A stretch of 64,000 nucleotides of DNA from Pseudohalioglobus sediminis (GCF_008370495.1 NZ_VTUX01000007.1:310001-374000), one strand, 5' to 3'; counted from the stretch's first letter, positions 8,758-17,697 are shown. The notes: generated from the letters alone by a model not told the origin. A program made the numbers and translations.

Positions 8758-9818
8758 CCGCAGGCGAATTCAAGGCCGGCCAGCGGCAGGCGCGACGCCT
8801 GGATCTCAGGTCCGGCAGGGTGGAAATGAATCACGGCGCCGGCGGCCGCGCCATGGCGGACCTCGTCGACCTGTTGTTCCGCCAGGCTTTTGACAACCCG
8901 CTGCTGAACCAGGCCAACGACCAGGCGCGCTTTTCAGCGCCACAGGGCGACATGGTGATGACCACCGATTCCTTCGTGATATCACCCCTGTTTTTCCCGG
9001 GCGGCAACATCGGCAGCCTCGCAGTGCACGGCACCGTCAATGACCTCGCCATGGGCGGCGCGGAACCACTCTACCTCAGTGCGGGGTTTATTCTCGAGGA
9101 GGGTCTGCCCCTTGCCGACCTGGCGCGCATCGTCGAGGCGATGGCCGCCGCGGCGCGAGAAGCCGGGGTGCAGATTGTGACCGGCGACACCAAGGTGGTC
9201 GAACGCGGCAAGGGTGACGGCGTATTTATCAATACCACCGGGGTCGGCCGTGTGCTGCCCGGGATCCGGGTGTCCGGAGAACTGGCGCGCCCGGGCGACA
9301 GGGTTCTGGTCTCAGGCACCATCGGCGACCATGGCGTAGCCGTGATGTCGCAGCGCCAGGGCCTGGCCTTCGCCACCGAACTGCTGTCGGATTCCGCCGC
9401 GCTGAACGGCCTGGTCGCCACCATGGCCGAGTGCGCCGGCCCGTCCCTGCGGGTGCTGCGCGATCCCACCCGCGGCGGCGTGGCGGCGACACTCAACGAA
9501 CTGGCCCACCAGTCAGCTGTTGGCGTGCAACTGCACGAAAGCGCCCTGCCGGTGCGTACCGAAGTGCGCGGTGCCTGTGAACTGCTTGGCCTGGACCCGC
9601 TGACCGTGGCCAATGAGGGAAAGCTACTGGCCATCTGTGAAGCCAGCGTCGCGGAACCACTGCTGGCTGCCATGCAGCAACACCCGCTGGGCGTCAACGC
9701 CGCGATTATCGGCGAGGTTATCGAAGACCCGCTGCAACTGGTGCGCATGACCACGGCCATTGGCGGCGAACGCGTGGTGGACTGGCTGCACGGTGAGCAA
9801 TTGCCCCGTATCTGTTGA
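8754..9818 (+). CDS. hypE: Carbamoyl dehydratase HypE
   Basis: HypE (354 aa) uses ATP to dehydrate its carbamoylated C-terminal cysteine to a thiocyanate, the cyanide donor. The PurM-like N-terminal domain shows NHGAGGRAM and TTDSFVISPLFFPGGNIGSLAVHGTVNDLAMGGA; the core shows GDTKVVERGKGDGVFINTTG and RDPTRGGVAATLNELA. The protein ends in the essential PRIC. ATG 8754 overlaps the hypD stop; the open frame further upstream lies inside hypD. It is the last gene of the hydrogenase cluster. Confidence 0.97.
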   Translation: MTAGEFKAGQRQARRLDLRSGRVEMNHGAGGRAMADLVDLLFRQAFDNPLLNQANDQARFSAPQGDMVMTTDSFVISPLFFPGGNIGSLAVHGTVNDLAMGGAEPLYLSAGFILEEGLPLADLARIVEAMAAAAREAGVQIVTGDTKVVERGKGDGVFINTTGVGRVLPGIRVSGELARPGDRVLVSGTIGDHGVAVMSQRQGLAFATELLSDSAALNGLVATMAECAGPSLRVLRDPTRGGVAATLNELAHQSAVGVQLHESALPVRTEVRGACELLGLDPLTVANEGKLLAICEASVAEPLLAAMQQHPLGVNAAIIGEVIEDPLQLVRMTTAIGGERVVDWLHGEQLPRIC

Positions 9819-9828
9819 GTGGCCGGGT

Positions 9829-9846
9829 GCGCCTGGACCCAGGCGC
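9829..9846 (+). terminator. Hairpin after hypE
   Basis: A perfect stem of 8 bp (GCGCCTGG and CCAGGCGC) starts 11 bases after the hypE stop. There is no T-run, so it is a weak terminator or mRNA-stabilising hairpin at the end of the hyp operon. The next gene is convergent. Confidence 0.35.
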
Positions 9847-9936
9847 GAATCCCCACTACCACGGTCAAATCGTCTTTATCCTCGCCTTCACTACGGGCAA
9901 AGCGCGCGGCAAACAAAGCATCACCGTGGTGGCGGT

Positions 9937-10809
9937 TCAGCTATGCAGGGACTGCAGGAAACTGTCTATCGCCGCACGTGACACCGGCTCGTTGAGCGTC
10001 GGCGCGTGACCGCGATTAGGCACCTCCACGGCCTGCAGACCGGGGTGTTTTTCACGCATGGTCGCCACGCACTCCGGCGCCAGGATATCCGAGGTGGCCC
10101 CGCGCAGTACCAGCATGGGAATAGCGGCGCTGGCCTCGAACACCGGCCATAAATCGGCCGGTACCGCGCCGGACTCCTCATCCGCCATGGGCTGGGCGAT
10201 GGCCGGGTCATAAGCCAACACCGGGACGCCACCCTCGTCGCGATACAGGCCGCGGGTAAAATCTTCCCACTCCTGATCGCTGAAGTCGGGAAAGGCGATG
10301 GCATTGATCTCCCTGGCCTGGGCGATGGCCTCTTCCCAGTTTGTTACCGGCTTTGCTTTACCGACATAGGCCTTGATGCGATCGAGGCCCGCCTGGTCAA
10401 CTTCGGGGCCGATGTCGTTGATGATCATGCCGCGAATACGCGCCGGCTGCATCGCTGCCATCACGAACGACATCAGCCCGCCCATGGAAGTGCCGCAGAG
10501 TATGACCTGGTCTATATCCAGGCCTGCCAGCAGGGTGAACATGTCCTGTACATAAACCGCAGGCGTGTAATGACTGACGTCACTGTCGTAGGCCGACAAG
10601 CCGCGGCCGCGATTGTCCACCGAGATCACCCGGTAGCGCTGGCAAAGGTGTTCGGCGAGGCCGGCAAAGTCGGCAGAATTGCGCGTCAGACCGTGCATGC
10701 ACAGCACCGTGTCGGGGTCGGCGATAGTCGCATCGCGACAGCTGTAGTCGCGCGCATACAGGCGCAGGCCGTCGTCGCTCTGGTAGTAGTGATCGCGGTA
10801 ATCAGCCAT
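9937..10809 (-). CDS. Alpha/beta hydrolase
   Basis: A 290-aa alpha/beta-hydrolase-fold protein. Seen: oxyanion region LCMHGLTRNSADFAGLAEHL, nucleophile elbow CGTSMGG, a lid-like helical insert (residues 140-205) and the catalytic His in PNRGHAPTLNEP close to the end. The substrate cannot be told; epoxide-hydrolase-like, enol-lactonase-like and esterase roles are all possible. The start at 10809 gives MADYRDHYY and overlaps the upstream acyl-CoA ligase stop by 8 bases, so the two are co-transcribed and probably act in one catabolic route. No signal peptide, so cytoplasmic. Confidence 0.85.
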   Translation of the reverse strand: MADYRDHYYQSDDGLRLYARDYSCRDATIADPDTVLCMHGLTRNSADFAGLAEHLCQRYRVISVDNRGRGLSAYDSDVSHYTPAVYVQDMFTLLAGLDIDQVILCGTSMGGLMSFVMAAMQPARIRGMIINDIGPEVDQAGLDRIKAYVGKAKPVTNWEEAIAQAREINAIAFPDFSDQEWEDFTRGLYRDEGGVPVLAYDPAIAQPMADEESGAVPADLWPVFEASAAIPMLVLRGATSDILAPECVATMREKHPGLQAVEVPNRGHAPTLNEPVSRAAIDSFLQSLHS

Positions 10810-12358
10810 ATTTTCGGTCTCCGTACTCCACGCGTAACTCACGCTTGAGTATCTTGCCATTGGGGTTGCGTGGCAACTCCTCGCGCAGGATCACGTCCGC
10901 CAGGCGTTGCTGTTTACCAAGCCGGGCATTGGCCCACTCCAGAATTACGGCCGTGTCTGCGCCGCCCGCGACCGGCACCACCAGGGCCACTGGTGTTTCC
11001 CCCCACCGCTCGCTGGCCAGGCCGATGACGGCCACGTCGTCTATTTGCGGATGTTCGACCAGCACCGCCTCGATATCCTGCGGGTAAATATTCTGTCCGC
11101 CGGAGAGAATCATATCCTTCTTGCGATCAACGATGTACAGGTAACCCTCGTCATCGATGTAACCAATATCCCCGGAGCGCAGCCACTGCACGCCATCGGC
11201 ATCGACGAACCCAGCTTCCCGCGTAGCCTCCTCACGCCCCCAGTAGCAGGGCATGGAAATGCGCCCGCGGGATACGATTTCACCTGATTGATTGGGGCCG
11301 AGTACCGCGTCGTCGTCGCCAACTATACAGATATCGGTGCCCAGCAGCGGCGTGCCGACACTGGACCAGCGTCCGTCCGCGTCCTCGGGCTCCAGCGTGG
11401 TAATAATGCCCTCGGTAAGGCCATAGAGCTCGATAATGCCACAGGGGAAGGCCTTGAAGATGTCTCGCTTGAGGCTCTCGTGCAGCGGCGAGCCGCAACT
11501 CATCATCGCCTGCATACTGGTGACGTCACCACCCTGTGCCTGCAAAGCTTCGACAACGCGCTGGAACTGGATGGGCACCATGGCCGTGTGGGTGATGCGC
11601 TCCCGCGCTGTGGTGCGCAGGAACTCTCCCGCGTCGAACCGCGAGTGCACAACCAGCGTACCGCCAGCAAGCAGCGTGCACAGCATCGCCACCCAGGAGA
11701 TATTCGAGTACAGGCCGATAGTCAGCAGGGTTCTGGCAGACCCGTTGTAGCGCAGTGCGATGGACAGGTCATAGGCCCAGTCGCGGCGCCCCCGGTGTGT
11801 GTGCAGAATACCCTTGGGCAGTCCGGTCGTACCGGAGCTGTAGATGATATTGAGAGGGCTATCGACGCTCACGTTCGCCGCCGGCAAGGTCTCTGGCTGA
11901 CCCGCGCAGACGTCTTCCATGGCGACCCAATCGCCACCGGCTTCGCCGTCAGCTACCAGCAACTGCAGTGACTCCGGCAAGGCACCCGCCATGGCCTGCA
12001 CCCGCGCCACCTGGTCGCCCGTGGCCACCAGCGCCACCACGCCGGCGTCGACCAGCATGCCGGCCAGCGCTTCGTCACTGACCGACAGGTTAATGGGTAC
12101 CGAGCAGGCGCCGGCCGCCATGGTGCCGTAAATTGCCTGTACCATGGCCATGCCGTTGGCCATGACAATGGCGACCCGGTCACCAGGCCCTACCCCACGC
12201 TCGATCAGGCCGTGCGCAAAGCGATGATTTGCCGCGCAGAATTGTGCCCAGGTCCAACGCTGGTCGCCGCAGATAACGGCATCCTTGCTTCCGCGCCACT
12301 TGCCGTGCAGGGCAAAAATTTCAGGCAATAGCGGTGCGGCTGAGTCAAATTGGTACAC
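10802..12358 (-). CDS. AMP-forming acyl-CoA ligase (ANL superfamily)
   Basis: A 518-aa acyl- or aryl-CoA synthetase that would activate a carboxylic acid with ATP and CoA. Seen: the P-loop-like AMP motif IIYSSGTTGLPKGILHTHRG (about 169-190), GIIELYGLTEG, RSGDIGYIDDEGYLYIVDRKKDMILSGG, and the C-terminal catalytic lysine region RNPNGKILKREL. The family is certain, but the acid is not. It lies downstream of a TonB-dependent receptor and is followed by an overlapping hydrolase gene. A terminator-like hairpin lies just upstream, so expression may depend on read-through from the receptor gene or on its own promoter. Confidence 0.9.
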   Translation of the reverse strand: MYQFDSAAPLLPEIFALHGKWRGSKDAVICGDQRWTWAQFCAANHRFAHGLIERGVGPGDRVAIVMANGMAMVQAIYGTMAAGACSVPINLSVSDEALAGMLVDAGVVALVATGDQVARVQAMAGALPESLQLLVADGEAGGDWVAMEDVCAGQPETLPAANVSVDSPLNIIYSSGTTGLPKGILHTHRGRRDWAYDLSIALRYNGSARTLLTIGLYSNISWVAMLCTLLAGGTLVVHSRFDAGEFLRTTARERITHTAMVPIQFQRVVEALQAQGGDVTSMQAMMSCGSPLHESLKRDIFKAFPCGIIELYGLTEGIITTLEPEDADGRWSSVGTPLLGTDICIVGDDDAVLGPNQSGEIVSRGRISMPCYWGREEATREAGFVDADGVQWLRSGDIGYIDDEGYLYIVDRKKDMILSGGQNIYPQDIEAVLVEHPQIDDVAVIGLASERWGETPVALVVPVAGGADTAVILEWANARLGKQQRLADVILREELPRNPNGKILKRELRVEYGDRKYG

Positions 12359-12383
12359 AGCTGAATCCTACTGTTGTCTCTGG

Positions 12384-12411
12384 AAAAAGGGCCGCAGGTC
12401 ACCCTGCGGCC
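12384..12411 (-). terminator. Rho-independent terminator after the receptor gene
   Basis: A perfect 9-bp stem (GGCCGCAGG/CCTGCGGCC, loop TCAC) is followed on the minus strand by five T. A second GC-rich hairpin (CCGGGGC/GCCCCGG) lies immediately before it, at about 12419-12438. Together they should end or attenuate the receptor transcript 26 bases before the ligase start. Confidence 0.75.
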
Positions 12412-12451
12412 AGGGAGCCGGGGCACCGCAGCCCCGGGTTCTCGCACGCAA

Positions 12452-14725
12452 TCAGAAGCGGTATTCAACCGTGGCGCTGACCGTCAAAGGCGGCGCGTAG
12501 AAGATCGTGGTGTTGTCTTCCAGTCCCAGCGTGGACGGGCAACCGCCCGAGCCAAAGCAGTAACCAGCCGTCTTGATTTCTTCGTCGGTCAGGTTCTTGC
12601 CGTACAGCCCCAGCAGCCAGGTCTCGCTTTCGCTGACCCAGATCACGCTGGCATTGATCACGTCGTAGGCGTCCTGGTCCAGCACGGGTGCCGGCACCTC
12701 GAACTGCGTGATGTCGCCCTTGTACGACCAGTTGGCGTTCAGGGTCAGCTCACCGCTGAAGGCCATCGTGTTGTAAGTGAAACCGATGTAGGCCATCTCC
12801 TCCGGCGTATTCTGGATTTCGCGCTGGTCGGACACGTCCACGTCATTCACGATCCATTCCTTGATATCGGTATCAAGGAAGCTGGCGGCAAGTTGCATGC
12901 TGAAGTTCTCGGTAAAGAGGAAGTTACCCTCAATCTCGATACCGGAAATTTCCGCTTCACCGGCGTTGGTCAACGTACCCACAAAATCGTCGTTGATGCC
13001 ATCGCCATTGGTGTCGATGCCTACCGACCCCGGCACCTGCATATCGGTGTATTCAGAGTAGAAAACCGCCACATTGGTAATAGCACGGCCGTCCCAGTAC
13101 ATGGACTTGAAGCCAATCTCGTAGGAGTCGAGTTGCTCCGGGTCTACGCCCTCTTCCACGGCCGGCGTCACCAGGTTGGCGCCGCGGGGGTCGAACATAC
13201 CGGCCTTGAAGCCCTGGCTATAGCCGGCATACACGGTGATGTCGTCAGTCCAGAGATAGCTGAGGTTGATGCGCGGCGAGAAGTCGTAGAAAGTGCGTTC
13301 GGCTTCGTAGTCACTGGTTACTGCAATCAGCACTGCGTCATCATTGCCAAAGAACGGCGAGCCGCCCGCACCCAGGTAGCTGCCGCGGAAGACGTCGGCG
13401 CTGCGCTTGTCTTCCGTATAGCGACCGCCTACCGCAAGCGACAGCTTGTCAGTGAAGTTCCAGGTCAGGTCGGCAAATACCGACCAGGACTCGGTCTCAA
13501 CGGAGCCACCGGTGTAAGCCGTGAGCTCAGCACCATAGGCAGAGCGCCCCAGTTGCCCGAGGACCACGTCGAAGTCGTTTGAGGCTTCAGCGTCAAGGTA
13601 ATAGAAGCCGGTCACCAGGTTCATTTTCTCGCCATTGAAGAGCAGCTGGAATTCCTGGCTGAACTGGTCATTGTCGTAGATCACCGGGGCATCAAAGTCA
13701 TCCACCTCGAGGCTGTCGAAGTCGATCACTGACTCGGTGTAGTCCTCGCGATCAGCCGTGATGGACCGGAATGTCCAGTAGTCACCGAGGTTCCAGTCCA
13801 GGGAGACCATCCAGCCTTCCGACTCCACCTCGTTGTTACCATTGATCCCACTGGTGGAAATATTATCCTTCGCGCCCGCGAGGGAATCGTAGATATCATT
13901 GAGCACAGGCGCGCCTGATACAGCGCCGGGGAACGGGCGGTAACCCGCTACCGGGCTGGAATCATCCTGGGTGTCGTCGTAGGAGAAACGCACCAGGATA
14001 TCTTCCGTGGGCAGCCACTCGGCGCTCAGGCGGTAGCCGAAGATGTCCTTGTCGTACTGGTCGTCGCCGGTGGTTTTATTCTCTCCGTAACCGTCCCGCT
14101 GGAAGGACGCCACGGCGCCACCCACTCGGAAGCTCTCACCCAGCGGTACCGACACGGTGCCAACCAGGTCGATCTGGTCATAGGAGCCGTAGGTACCCTT
14201 GAGCGAGCCGGTGAACTCGTCGCTGAGCCTCCGGGTCACGTACTTGATAGCGCCACCGACGGTGTTGCGGCCGTAGAGCGTACCCTGCGGCCCACGCAAC
14301 ACTTCGATCCGCTCCACATCGTAAATGTCCAGCACGGCACCCTGTGGGCGTGCCAGGAACACATCGTCGAGGTACAGGCCCACACCCTGCTCGTAGCCGG
14401 CCAGGGGATCCTGTTGGCCCACGCCGCGGATAAAGGCCGTCAGCGTTGTGTTGGTGGCGCGCGATGGCTCCAGGGTGACACTGGGCACGGATTGGGCCAG
14501 CTCTGTGATATCAGAGGCGCCTTTGAGGGTCAGGGCATCGCCTGACAGCGCGGTCACTGCGATGGGCACGTCCTGCAGGCTCTCAGAGCGCCGGCGGGCG
14601 GTCACAACCACCTCTTCCAGTTGCAGTTTCTGCTCATCACTCTGGGCGACAACGGCCGGCGCGCTGACGGCGGTGGCCAGGGTGAGGGCATAGAAAATCG
14701 GTGTTCGGGCGATACGTGGTGTCAT
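12452..14725 (-). CDS. TonB-dependent outer-membrane receptor
   Basis: A 757-aa TonB-dependent receptor. Signal peptide: residues 1-27 ([28 protein letters not shown]). The TonB box-like LQLEEVVVTARRR follows, then a plug domain (LQDVPIAVTALSGDAL, FIRGVGQQDP, VEVLRGPQGTLYGRNTVGGAIKYV-type motif) and a beta-barrel ending in aromatic VEYRF. The plug is of the type common in sphingomonad and marine receptors for hydrophobic or aromatic compounds and iron chelates; the substrate is not known. ATG 14725 has GAGG upstream; the upstream extension is rejected. The promoter contains two TetR-type palindromes (see 14801-14855). It is probably energised by the TonB system at 37233-42321. Confidence 0.93.
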   Translation of the reverse strand: MTPRIARTPIFYALTLATAVSAPAVVAQSDEQKLQLEEVVVTARRRSESLQDVPIAVTALSGDALTLKGASDITELAQSVPSVTLEPSRATNTTLTAFIRGVGQQDPLAGYEQGVGLYLDDVFLARPQGAVLDIYDVERIEVLRGPQGTLYGRNTVGGAIKYVTRRLSDEFTGSLKGTYGSYDQIDLVGTVSVPLGESFRVGGAVASFQRDGYGENKTTGDDQYDKDIFGYRLSAEWLPTEDILVRFSYDDTQDDSSPVAGYRPFPGAVSGAPVLNDIYDSLAGAKDNISTSGINGNNEVESEGWMVSLDWNLGDYWTFRSITADREDYTESVIDFDSLEVDDFDAPVIYDNDQFSQEFQLLFNGEKMNLVTGFYYLDAEASNDFDVVLGQLGRSAYGAELTAYTGGSVETESWSVFADLTWNFTDKLSLAVGGRYTEDKRSADVFRGSYLGAGGSPFFGNDDAVLIAVTSDYEAERTFYDFSPRINLSYLWTDDITVYAGYSQGFKAGMFDPRGANLVTPAVEEGVDPEQLDSYEIGFKSMYWDGRAITNVAVFYSEYTDMQVPGSVGIDTNGDGINDDFVGTLTNAGEAEISGIEIEGNFLFTENFSMQLAASFLDTDIKEWIVNDVDVSDQREIQNTPEEMAYIGFTYNTMAFSGELTLNANWSYKGDITQFEVPAPVLDQDAYDVINASVIWVSESETWLLGLYGKNLTDEEIKTAGYCFGSGGCPSTLGLEDNTTIFYAPPLTVSATVEYRF

Positions 14726-14800
14726 TTTGGTGCCTCTTTTACAGGTTTTTATAGTGATACAAAGTTTCTTGTTATTAGCCGGGACATGCCGCACGGCTTT

Positions 14801-14816
14801 TTCAACATGTGTTGAA
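14801..14816. promoter_or_regulatory. TetR-type operator site 1 (downstream of the promoter)
   Basis: The palindrome TTCAACATGTGTTGAA (7-bp arms, 2-bp centre) lies just after the predicted transcription start of the receptor gene, 32 bp from site 2, about three helical turns away. It matches sites 2 and 3. Confidence 0.75.
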
Positions 14817-14826
14817 TTTGGTGAAA

Positions 14827-14855
14827 AATCTATTCAACATTTGTTGAACTGTCAA
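14827..14855 (-). promoter_or_regulatory. Receptor promoter with operator site 2 in its spacer
   Basis: On the minus strand, a perfect -35 TTGACA (14850-14855) and a -10 TAGATT (14827-14832) are separated by exactly 17 bp. The spacer is almost wholly the palindrome TTCAACATTTGTTGAA (14833-14848, 7-bp arms). A repressor bound here would block RNA polymerase. Confidence 0.8.
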
Positions 14856-14878
14856 CCCCGGTGGTAAATATTTATCAA

Positions 14879-16318
14879 TCAGCTTTGCTGCGCCGGCATG
14901 GCATTGCGCGTCACCGCGAGGCCGAAAAGGCCAAATGCAAGGGACGCGAAAATAGCATAAGTAGCTGAAACAGCTGGATTTTCGACACCGCCAAAGAGGT
15001 TGAACCAGAGGTGCAGAAGCAGTCCTATGGCGGCCGAGCCCATAACTACCCAGAGCGGGATGTGGCGTCTCACCAACACCCCGAACAGCACCGGCACCAG
15101 CGATGCGGCCGCCAGCCCATAAACACCCTTTTGCGCAAACAGGCCAATAAGGGACGGCGGGTTCCAGGCGAGTACTACACCCACCACCCCCACGCCAACC
15201 AGCACCCAGCGCGACAGTAGCAACCCATCCACGCGGTCCCCGGCAAGGGGCTGCACGATGTCGTTCACCACCATTGCCGACAGTGACACCAGGATGCCGT
15301 CAAGGGTGCTCATGCCCGCAGCCAACAGGGTGATAAAAATGAATACCAGTACGTACTCGCCCCACACCGAACTGCCAAACTCCTGTAGCAGGTACTCTCG
15401 CACGACCGTGTCCTGGGCGTCGACTTCCAGCCCCGAGAGCCGCGCATAGAAGCCGATCATCAACATCAACATGAACAGGGAACCCACGACCACGGTGGTA
15501 CCAATGAACTTGTTGATGTCGCGCTCACTGCGCAGGTACAGCACCTTGGTCAGGATGTGCGGCTGCAGCATCAGCGCGAAAGTGATTACAAAGCCACTCA
15601 GGAATACCGAGAAGAAATCAGAATACAGGTTGCTGTCGGCGTTGTAGGCGGAGGCATACTCTTCGCCGATGCTGCGCAAGGCACCAAAAAAATCACCGTT
15701 GAAGTATTTCCAGCCCTGCACAAACAATACCGCCGTTACCAGCATCATCATGATGCCCTGCAGCGAGTTGGTGTAGGCGTGGGCGTAAGTACCGCCCATC
15801 AACACGTAGGAAAATACGAACACCAGCACGACCACCAGTGCCGTCTTCTGCTCGATGGGGAACAGCCCGGTCACCAACAGGCTGCAACCCACGAGTATCA
15901 GCACTACGAAGGTGATGGACAGCAGATTGATAAAGGCAAAGAACAGGCTGAAGCCGCGATGGTTATAGCGGTAGAAAATCCATTGCGGGATAGTAACGGC
16001 CGCGCCACTTTCACCCAGGCGCAAAAAGCCGCGCGTCAGCACCAGGAACGCAGTAAGAATACCGAGCGAACCGGCCACGCCATAATGCAGATAGGCGGAC
16101 AGACCGTGTGTGTAAACAAAACCCGGGTTAATAACGAAGGTCGCCGTTGAGGAGATGGACGCTGCCAGGGTGATACCCACGATGTAGGGGCTCATATCCT
16201 TGTTGCCGATGGCAAAGCCCTCCACCGAACGTGTGCGCCGCATACCCAGCCAGGACAACCAGTAAACCAGCAGGGCATAGGCCCCCACTACCAGGTACTT
16301 GAAAATCTCTGCCGTCAT
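14879..16318 (-). CDS. Sodium:solute symporter family protein
   Basis: A 479-aa inner-membrane protein with about 13 hydrophobic segments and sodium:solute symporter signatures (SWLGMRRTRSVEGFAIGNKDMSPYIVGITLAASISSTATF near the N-terminus, then YVLMGGTYAHAYTNSLQG). It probably imports a small organic acid or similar solute with Na+. The start MTAEIFKYL at 16318 places the first helix properly; the longer frame to 16399 would run through its promoter. It is transcribed divergently from the TetR gene and shares an operator type with the TonB receptor, which suggests that the receptor, this permease and the acyl-CoA ligase handle one substrate across both membranes. Confidence 0.9.
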   Translation of the reverse strand: MTAEIFKYLVVGAYALLVYWLSWLGMRRTRSVEGFAIGNKDMSPYIVGITLAASISSTATFVINPGFVYTHGLSAYLHYGVAGSLGILTAFLVLTRGFLRLGESGAAVTIPQWIFYRYNHRGFSLFFAFINLLSITFVVLILVGCSLLVTGLFPIEQKTALVVVLVFVFSYVLMGGTYAHAYTNSLQGIMMMLVTAVLFVQGWKYFNGDFFGALRSIGEEYASAYNADSNLYSDFFSVFLSGFVITFALMLQPHILTKVLYLRSERDINKFIGTTVVVGSLFMLMLMIGFYARLSGLEVDAQDTVVREYLLQEFGSSVWGEYVLVFIFITLLAAGMSTLDGILVSLSAMVVNDIVQPLAGDRVDGLLLSRWVLVGVGVVGVVLAWNPPSLIGLFAQKGVYGLAAASLVPVLFGVLVRRHIPLWVVMGSAAIGLLLHLWFNLFGGVENPAVSATYAIFASLAFGLFGLAVTRNAMPAQQS

Positions 16319-16354
16319 GCAATCACCCGATTGTTCTACTCTTATTGGTCGTGC

Positions 16355-16383
16355 AGCATATTCAACAAGCGTTGAATTATCAA
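16355..16383 (-). promoter_or_regulatory. Symporter promoter with operator site 3 in its spacer
   Basis: On the minus strand, -35 TTGATA (16378-16383) and -10 TATGCT (16355-16360) are 17 bp apart. The spacer contains TTCAACAAGCGTTGAA (16361-16376, 6-bp arms). The layout is the same as in the receptor promoter. The site is also about 47 bp upstream of the tetR start on the other strand, so it could serve autoregulation. Confidence 0.8.
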
Positions 16384-16422
16384 CTATGCTAATCTTCATC
16401 GCGTCGAATAACAGGGGTACTT

Positions 16423-17070
16423 ATGAGCAGGAAAACGCCGAGCGCCAAGAGCGAACGCATTCTCGATGTCGCCGAGGAACTGTTCGCACTGCGCGGGTAC
16501 GATGGTGTCACCCTGCGCCAGATCGCTAACGGCGCCGGCGTGGATGTCGCCCTGGCCAGTTACCACTTCGGGAAAAAAATCGACTTGTTCAATGCGGTTT
16601 TCCAGCGGCGCGCCGTGGAGCTGAACGAATCTCGCCTGAGTGCACTGCGCGCCTGCCAGGACAGCAGCGGCAAGGCCGGCCCTTCTGTGGAACAGATTAT
16701 CGAGGCCTTTTTGCGCCCCCTGGAGATTGCCCAGGAAACAGGCGACAAGGGCTGGACCAATTACCTCGCGCTGATTGCCTACATCAACAACTCGCCCTAC
16801 TGGGGCAAACGCATGATGTCGAAACTGTTCGACAAACTGGTGCTGGAATTCATCGACGCCCTGCGCAAGGCCCTACCGGACGCCCGCGATGAAGACCTGT
16901 TCTGGTGTTATCACAATTTATCCGGCGCACTGACCCTGACTCTGGCCCAGACCGGGCGCATCGACACGCTCTCCGGCGGCAGCTGCCGCTCCAGTGACTT
17001 CCGGGCCGCCTATGATCACATGATTCCGTTTACGGCGGCGGGGTTTCGCCAGGTCTGTGGCGGCCAATAA
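16423..17070 (+). CDS. TetR/AcrR-family transcriptional regulator
   Basis: A 215-aa one-component regulator. Residues 10-58 are a TetR DNA-binding domain: SERILDVAEELFALRGYDGVTLRQIANGAGVDVALASYHFGKKIDLFNAVF, with the recognition helix around VALASYHFG. The rest is an all-helical ligand-binding and dimerisation domain. It is divergent from the symporter gene, with a palindromic operator between them. The inference is that it represses the symporter, the TonB receptor and possibly itself, and is released by the transported compound or its CoA ester. A candidate -10 (TATGCT, 16385-16390) lies upstream of its own start. Confidence 0.93.
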   Translation: MSRKTPSAKSERILDVAEELFALRGYDGVTLRQIANGAGVDVALASYHFGKKIDLFNAVFQRRAVELNESRLSALRACQDSSGKAGPSVEQIIEAFLRPLEIAQETGDKGWTNYLALIAYINNSPYWGKRMMSKLFDKLVLEFIDALRKALPDARDEDLFWCYHNLSGALTLTLAQTGRIDTLSGGSCRSSDFRAAYDHMIPFTAAGFRQVCGGQ

Positions 17071-17084
17071 GCAAGGCCCAGCCT

Positions 17085-17450
17085 CTAGAGGCTGAGGGAG
17101 GCCTGGTAATAGTCGCCGTCGCCGCAGGATTCACTGGAAGCGAAATCCTGTAAGCGTTCATCCACCAGCACCTTGTCAGCCGCATCGATAGAGAACATCA
17201 AACCGTCCACGTAACCCAGCGCCTTGGACAGGATGTTATCTTTTTCAGATTCCTCAAACCCCTCCAGCACACTGTGAGTGCGAGCGCCGTACTCCTTTTC
17301 GCTGAGATACCCGAGCGACTGTTGCGCCAGAACACAGGCCAGGGCCCGTGATGCCGTGAACTCTTCCGGCGCCAGCGACAGGCCGGCGGCCGTCTGCGTG
17401 GTCAGCGCGGTAAACATTGCGGTGATCAGTAACTGTTTGCGCATAGTCAT
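17085..17450 (-). CDS. Small secreted hypothetical protein
   Basis: A 121-aa protein of no recognised family. Residues 1-23 form a Sec signal peptide (MTMRKQLLITAMFTALTTQTAAG). The mature part is helical and acidic (EESEKDNILSKALGYVDGLMFSIDAADK) and contains two cysteines (ACVLAQQ and SESCGDGD) that could form a disulfide. It may start at 17450 or, two codons later, at 17444. It is convergent with the tetR gene, 14 bases apart. No functional call is made. Confidence 0.7.
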   Translation of the reverse strand: MTMRKQLLITAMFTALTTQTAAGLSLAPEEFTASRALACVLAQQSLGYLSEKEYGARTHSVLEGFEESEKDNILSKALGYVDGLMFSIDAADKVLVDERLQDFASSESCGDGDYYQASLSL

Positions 17451-17616
17451 TCAATCGGCTCATTAACACTTCGCGGGCGATGTGGCATTGCGTTTCGACG
17501 TCACTGTACCGCCGGTTGTTTACAGTTATGTGACCATTTTCTTACAGGCGGACCGACCTGGAACGCACGCCGGGTGCCACCCCAAAGCGTTACAAAACCA
17601 TGACTCTATTATGAAT

Positions 17617-17697
17617 TTTTTATTACAAAGATAGATGCTCGCGCACATTGTGAGTACTCTCGGGACATAGCAATTTGCTGTGATAGTTTTTATTACA
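17617..17697. repeat. Two direct repeats TTTTTATTACA
   Basis: The 11-mer TTTTTATTACA occurs at 17617-17627 and 17687-17697, 70 bp apart, in an AT-rich 304-bp gap between two divergent secreted-protein genes (17451-17754). The region also holds several other TTACA motifs. It is probably a promoter and regulator region; no protein is named. Confidence 0.5.

Noticed and set aside
12374-13582. A 402-codon plus-strand open frame.
   Set aside because: Antisense to the TonB receptor barrel; no motifs or ribosome binding site.
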